Shown here piece by piece: positions 21,007 through 22,488 of a stretch of DNA of 22,488 nucleotides (the stretch's first letter is position 1; the number at the start of each line of letters is the position of its first letter). Under the pieces are notes generated by a model. That model searched no databases, was not told where the DNA came from, and worked only from the letters and a program-made list of their open reading frames with translations. The stretch is from a virus. The DNA is taken from positions 1 through 22,488 of the IMG/VR virus record IMGVR_UViG_3300043395_000088. One strand, written 5' to 3'. A program made the translations under genes and the position numbers.

Positions 21007-21475
21007 AAAAAATACTCAAACGGCAGTTAGAAGCTAGGAAGACACGAATGCCGTCTCGAGCTAAAACACCTTCACCGGGAATAAGCACGTTAGTTACGAC
21101 CTGAATATCCGTATCAATCTCAAATAGCACATCGTTGTATACGGTTACGTTACCACTAGCACCGCCAGAATCAGCGACTGTTACAGTAAACGTATTTGCG
21201 TTTGCAACGGTTTGCACAGTATACGGGCCGTCAGTTAAGTCCCAATCAAGATATACACGATCACCAGCATCCAGTTGATGATTAACTGCGGTGATTGTTG
21301 CTACTGTAGTAACTCGTGCGTATGTCCCGCTAATACTAGCGTTATTTACAAGCGTGGAGGTTGAATCCGCACCCGTTTGTGGCATCGTGACAAGACCTTT
21401 TAGGCGTGTACGATAGTTAACCATCACACCGGAGTCATCACGGTGTGTTGACTTTACGTCATATTGCATTGCCAT
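20999..21475 (-). CDS. Beta-rich head protein, 158 aa
   Basis: Predicted virion protein. Residues 1-48 are an N-terminal arm (MAMQYDVKSTHRDDSGVMVN). Residues about 50-112 form a Thr/Val-rich beta module with HQLDAGDRVYLDWDLTDGPY (66-85), then TVQTVANANTFTVTVADSGG. The last 40 residues (LIPGEGVLARDGIRVFL...) contain more strands. The central GD-x-V ... GxYxV ... ANxFxV pattern recalls small beta modules common in aquatic phage structural proteins and resembles the insertion in the gp10-like protein. A strong AGGAGG at 21481-21486 fixes the start. Two genes after the capsid gene, it may be a decoration or head-completion protein (inference). Confidence 0.68.
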   Translation of the reverse strand: MAMQYDVKSTHRDDSGVMVNYRTRLKGLVTMPQTGADSTSTLVNNASISGTYARVTTVATITAVNHQLDAGDRVYLDWDLTDGPYTVQTVANANTFTVTVADSGGASGNVTVYNDVLFEIDTDIQVVTNVLIPGEGVLARDGIRVFLASNCRLSIFYG

Positions 21476-21488
21476 AGCGGCCTCCTAA

Positions 21489-21944
21489 TTAAGCAACTAG
21501 GTTATTAGCTTGCAAATAGACAATAGTAACAGTCGCGGCTCCTGTGCCATCTCCATCGGTAGCTGTGAAATAAGCGTTTACTTGTAAGTCAGTAGAGCCT
21601 ATATCAGTAGCTTGAACTTCTAACGCTGGAGCGTGCGTTGTAGCAACTGCTTTAGCATTGGTAGACGTTAAAAAAGCGTTCGTGTTACCGGTGTATCCAA
21701 CAGTAACCGTAGCTGCGTTTGTATCGGTGCTGCCGGTAGTTACGTTCAAAATACAATCAATAATCTGTGAATTGGCAGGAACAACAGCAACAGCCGTGTT
21801 CGCAGAAGTGCCAGAAATATCAATAACGGCAGACTGAGCCATTACTACGTAACCAACGTTAGTTACATTAGTACCAACAGTGGTACCGGTGGTATTAAAA
21901 ATGTTACCGGCTCTAATTGGGCCGGAGAAGGTAGTTGTACCCAT
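21489..21944 (-). CDS. Putative head decoration protein, 151 aa
   Basis: First gene after the capsid gene. The N-terminus TTFSGPIRAGNIFNTTGTTV (3-22) is followed by a beta-sandwich-like body: NVGYVVMAQSAVIDISG, VAVVPANSQIIDCILNVTTG (52-71), then VTVGYTGNTNAFL and VTIVYLQANN at the end. This FSGP(I/V)RAG...PANSQIIDxxLxVTT order looks like abundant structural proteins of aquatic phages; the fold is compatible with a jelly-roll decoration protein. GAGGA lies upstream of the ATG. The role is inferred from position and strand pattern. Confidence 0.7.
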   Translation of the reverse strand: MGTTTFSGPIRAGNIFNTTGTTVGTNVTNVGYVVMAQSAVIDISGTSANTAVAVVPANSQIIDCILNVTTGSTDTNAATVTVGYTGNTNAFLTSTNAKAVATTHAPALEVQATDIGSTDLQVNAYFTATDGDGTGAATVTIVYLQANNLVA

Positions 21945-22051
21945 AATAAATTGTCCTCGTGTTGTAGCACATCACCTTATCGTTTCTACAAAATCTGCTA
22001 GGTCAGTCGATAAAGTTAAAAATCCTAGTACCTAAATATTACTGCAAAAAA
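21945..22051 (-). promoter_or_regulatory. Leader between terminator and decoration gene; no clear promoter
   Basis: This 107-base gap holds the GAGGA Shine-Dalgarno of the 151-residue gene near 21951-21957. TTGCAG lies at the upstream end of the gap and could act as a -35, but no well-spaced -10 is visible. The downstream operon must be expressed by read-through or by a promoter I cannot recognise. Confidence 0.3.
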
Positions 22052-22079
22052 GCAAAAAAGGGGGGATTTCTCCCCCCAA
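22052..22079 (-). terminator. Rho-independent terminator after the capsid gene
   Basis: On the minus strand GGGGGG-AGAAAT-CCCCCC forms a perfect 6-bp G/C stem with a 6-base loop, immediately followed by TTTTTTGCTTTTTT. It begins 6 bases after the capsid stop codon. Its strength suggests that capsid transcripts largely end here, allowing more capsid protein than downstream proteins. Confidence 0.9.
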
Positions 22080-22082
22080 TTT

Positions 22083-22488
22083 TTAGGCTGCTCCGGGTGA
22101 TCCAAAGGCACCTAATGGATCTGACCAACCGAACGAATAACGCTCACGTGCTTTGTAGCGAACGTTACCAGTATCGAAGTCACCATCCATTGAGTTGCTC
22201 AAAGGAGTACGGACAAAATGCTTCAAGCCGTTTGGAACATCGGTGGTCAAGAACCATGCGTTGTTATCGGTCAGGTAGTGGTTAACAGTGTAACCGCCTG
22301 GGATAGAACCATTGTTCTTCAATGCGTTGATGTCGTTATCAGCAGTACCAACACGAAGTTCTGTTTCGAGGATACGGGTTGCAACGAACATTAATGAAGG
22401 TGGAACCACCAATTTGGTAGGACGAGCAGCGATCAAAAGACCACGTTCGTCTGTCCAAGCAGCGATCTGAATAACGGCGGCTTCCAAG
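22083..22488 (-). CDS. Major capsid protein, C-terminal fragment (runs off window)
   Basis: An open frame from the window edge to a TAA at 22083; the true start is beyond the right end. The leftmost possible start in this frame is an internal TTG (Leu), so it should not be used as a start. The visible ~135 residues include TKLVVPPSLMFVATRILETE, NNGSIPGGYTVNHYLTDNNA and the end RERYSFGWSDPLGAFGSPGA. 'Pro-Pro...FxAxRI' followed by a Trp/Phe-rich Asp-containing strand and a short Gly-Ser-Pro tail matches HK97-fold capsid proteins of aquatic podovirus-type phages by eye. The terminator directly behind it fits a highly expressed coat protein. Confidence 0.8.
   Translation of the reverse strand, partial: LEAAVIQIAAWTDERGLLIAARPTKLVVPPSLMFVATRILETELRVGTADNDINALKNNGSIPGGYTVNHYLTDNNAWFLTTDVPNGLKHFVRTPLSNSMDGDFDTGNVRYKARERYSFGWSDPLGAFGSPGAA

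Noticed and set aside
22485-22487. TTG as the start of the capsid gene
   Set aside because: It is an internal Leu codon at the window edge; the capsid protein clearly continues beyond the window.
1-22488. tRNA genes, integrase, attachment sites or transposons
   Set aside because: No cloverleaf-capable intergenic space and no recombinase or transposase motifs were seen; gaps between genes are too short.

Overview
This window is a block of late (virion and lysis) genes from a tailed double-stranded DNA phage, class Caudoviricetes. All 34 genes I support lie on the minus strand. They are packed with 1-, 4- or 8-base overlaps or gaps of a few bases, and no gene-free stretch exceeds about 140 bases. 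The tail connector proteins resemble the P22 gp4/gp10 and T7 gp11/gp12 types. No tape-measure, tail-tube or sheath gene is present, and large ejection-like proteins lie at the downstream end, so a short-tailed (podovirus-like) virion is most likely. Many proteins have the look of uncultured aquatic phages, but nothing here identifies the host. G+C looks to be in the low-to-mid 40s percent by eye, except for one much more AT-rich gene.

In transcription order (right to left), the window opens with the C-terminus of the major capsid protein (22083-22488). A strong rho-independent terminator follows, then a short leader and two beta-rich head or decoration candidates (21489-21944, 20999-21475). 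Next is an unusual run of small, very basic proteins (18384-21006). Several share a Lys/Arg-rich C-terminal tag, and one tag is a 76-base near-identical duplication whose differences are all silent. After that come two connector/adaptor candidates (17452-18387 and 15850-16539) with a zinc-ribbon protein and two small basic proteins between them, and two small conserved phage proteins.

The receptor-binding and lysis part follows. It has a 424-residue fibre made of 22-residue repeats, a collar-type fibre with HxH motifs, and three small accessory proteins, one with a zinc ribbon. A membrane/lysis cassette follows: a C-terminally anchored helical protein, a spanin-like single-pass protein, a three-segment holin and a GH24 lysozyme with an E-8-C-5-T triad. 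An AT-rich 2-oxoglutarate oxygenase gene is inserted next. Then come the P22 gp10/T7 gp12-like tail nozzle and a fibre-like protein with pentapeptide repeats and a C1q-like C-terminal domain. The window ends with a presumed ejection-protein group (475, 361 and 576 residues, with a GNAT acetyltransferase inside it) and the first 644 residues of a large multidomain protein that runs off the left edge.

The best candidate for an undescribed system is the set of short tags shared across otherwise unrelated virion proteins. One is the C-terminal ADGIAxRGKTRxR-type tail on the small basic proteins. The other is a [YF]-A-x-GG motif shared by small basic proteins and large ejection-like proteins. I infer that these could be capsid-targeting or processing signals; the sequence alone does not prove it.
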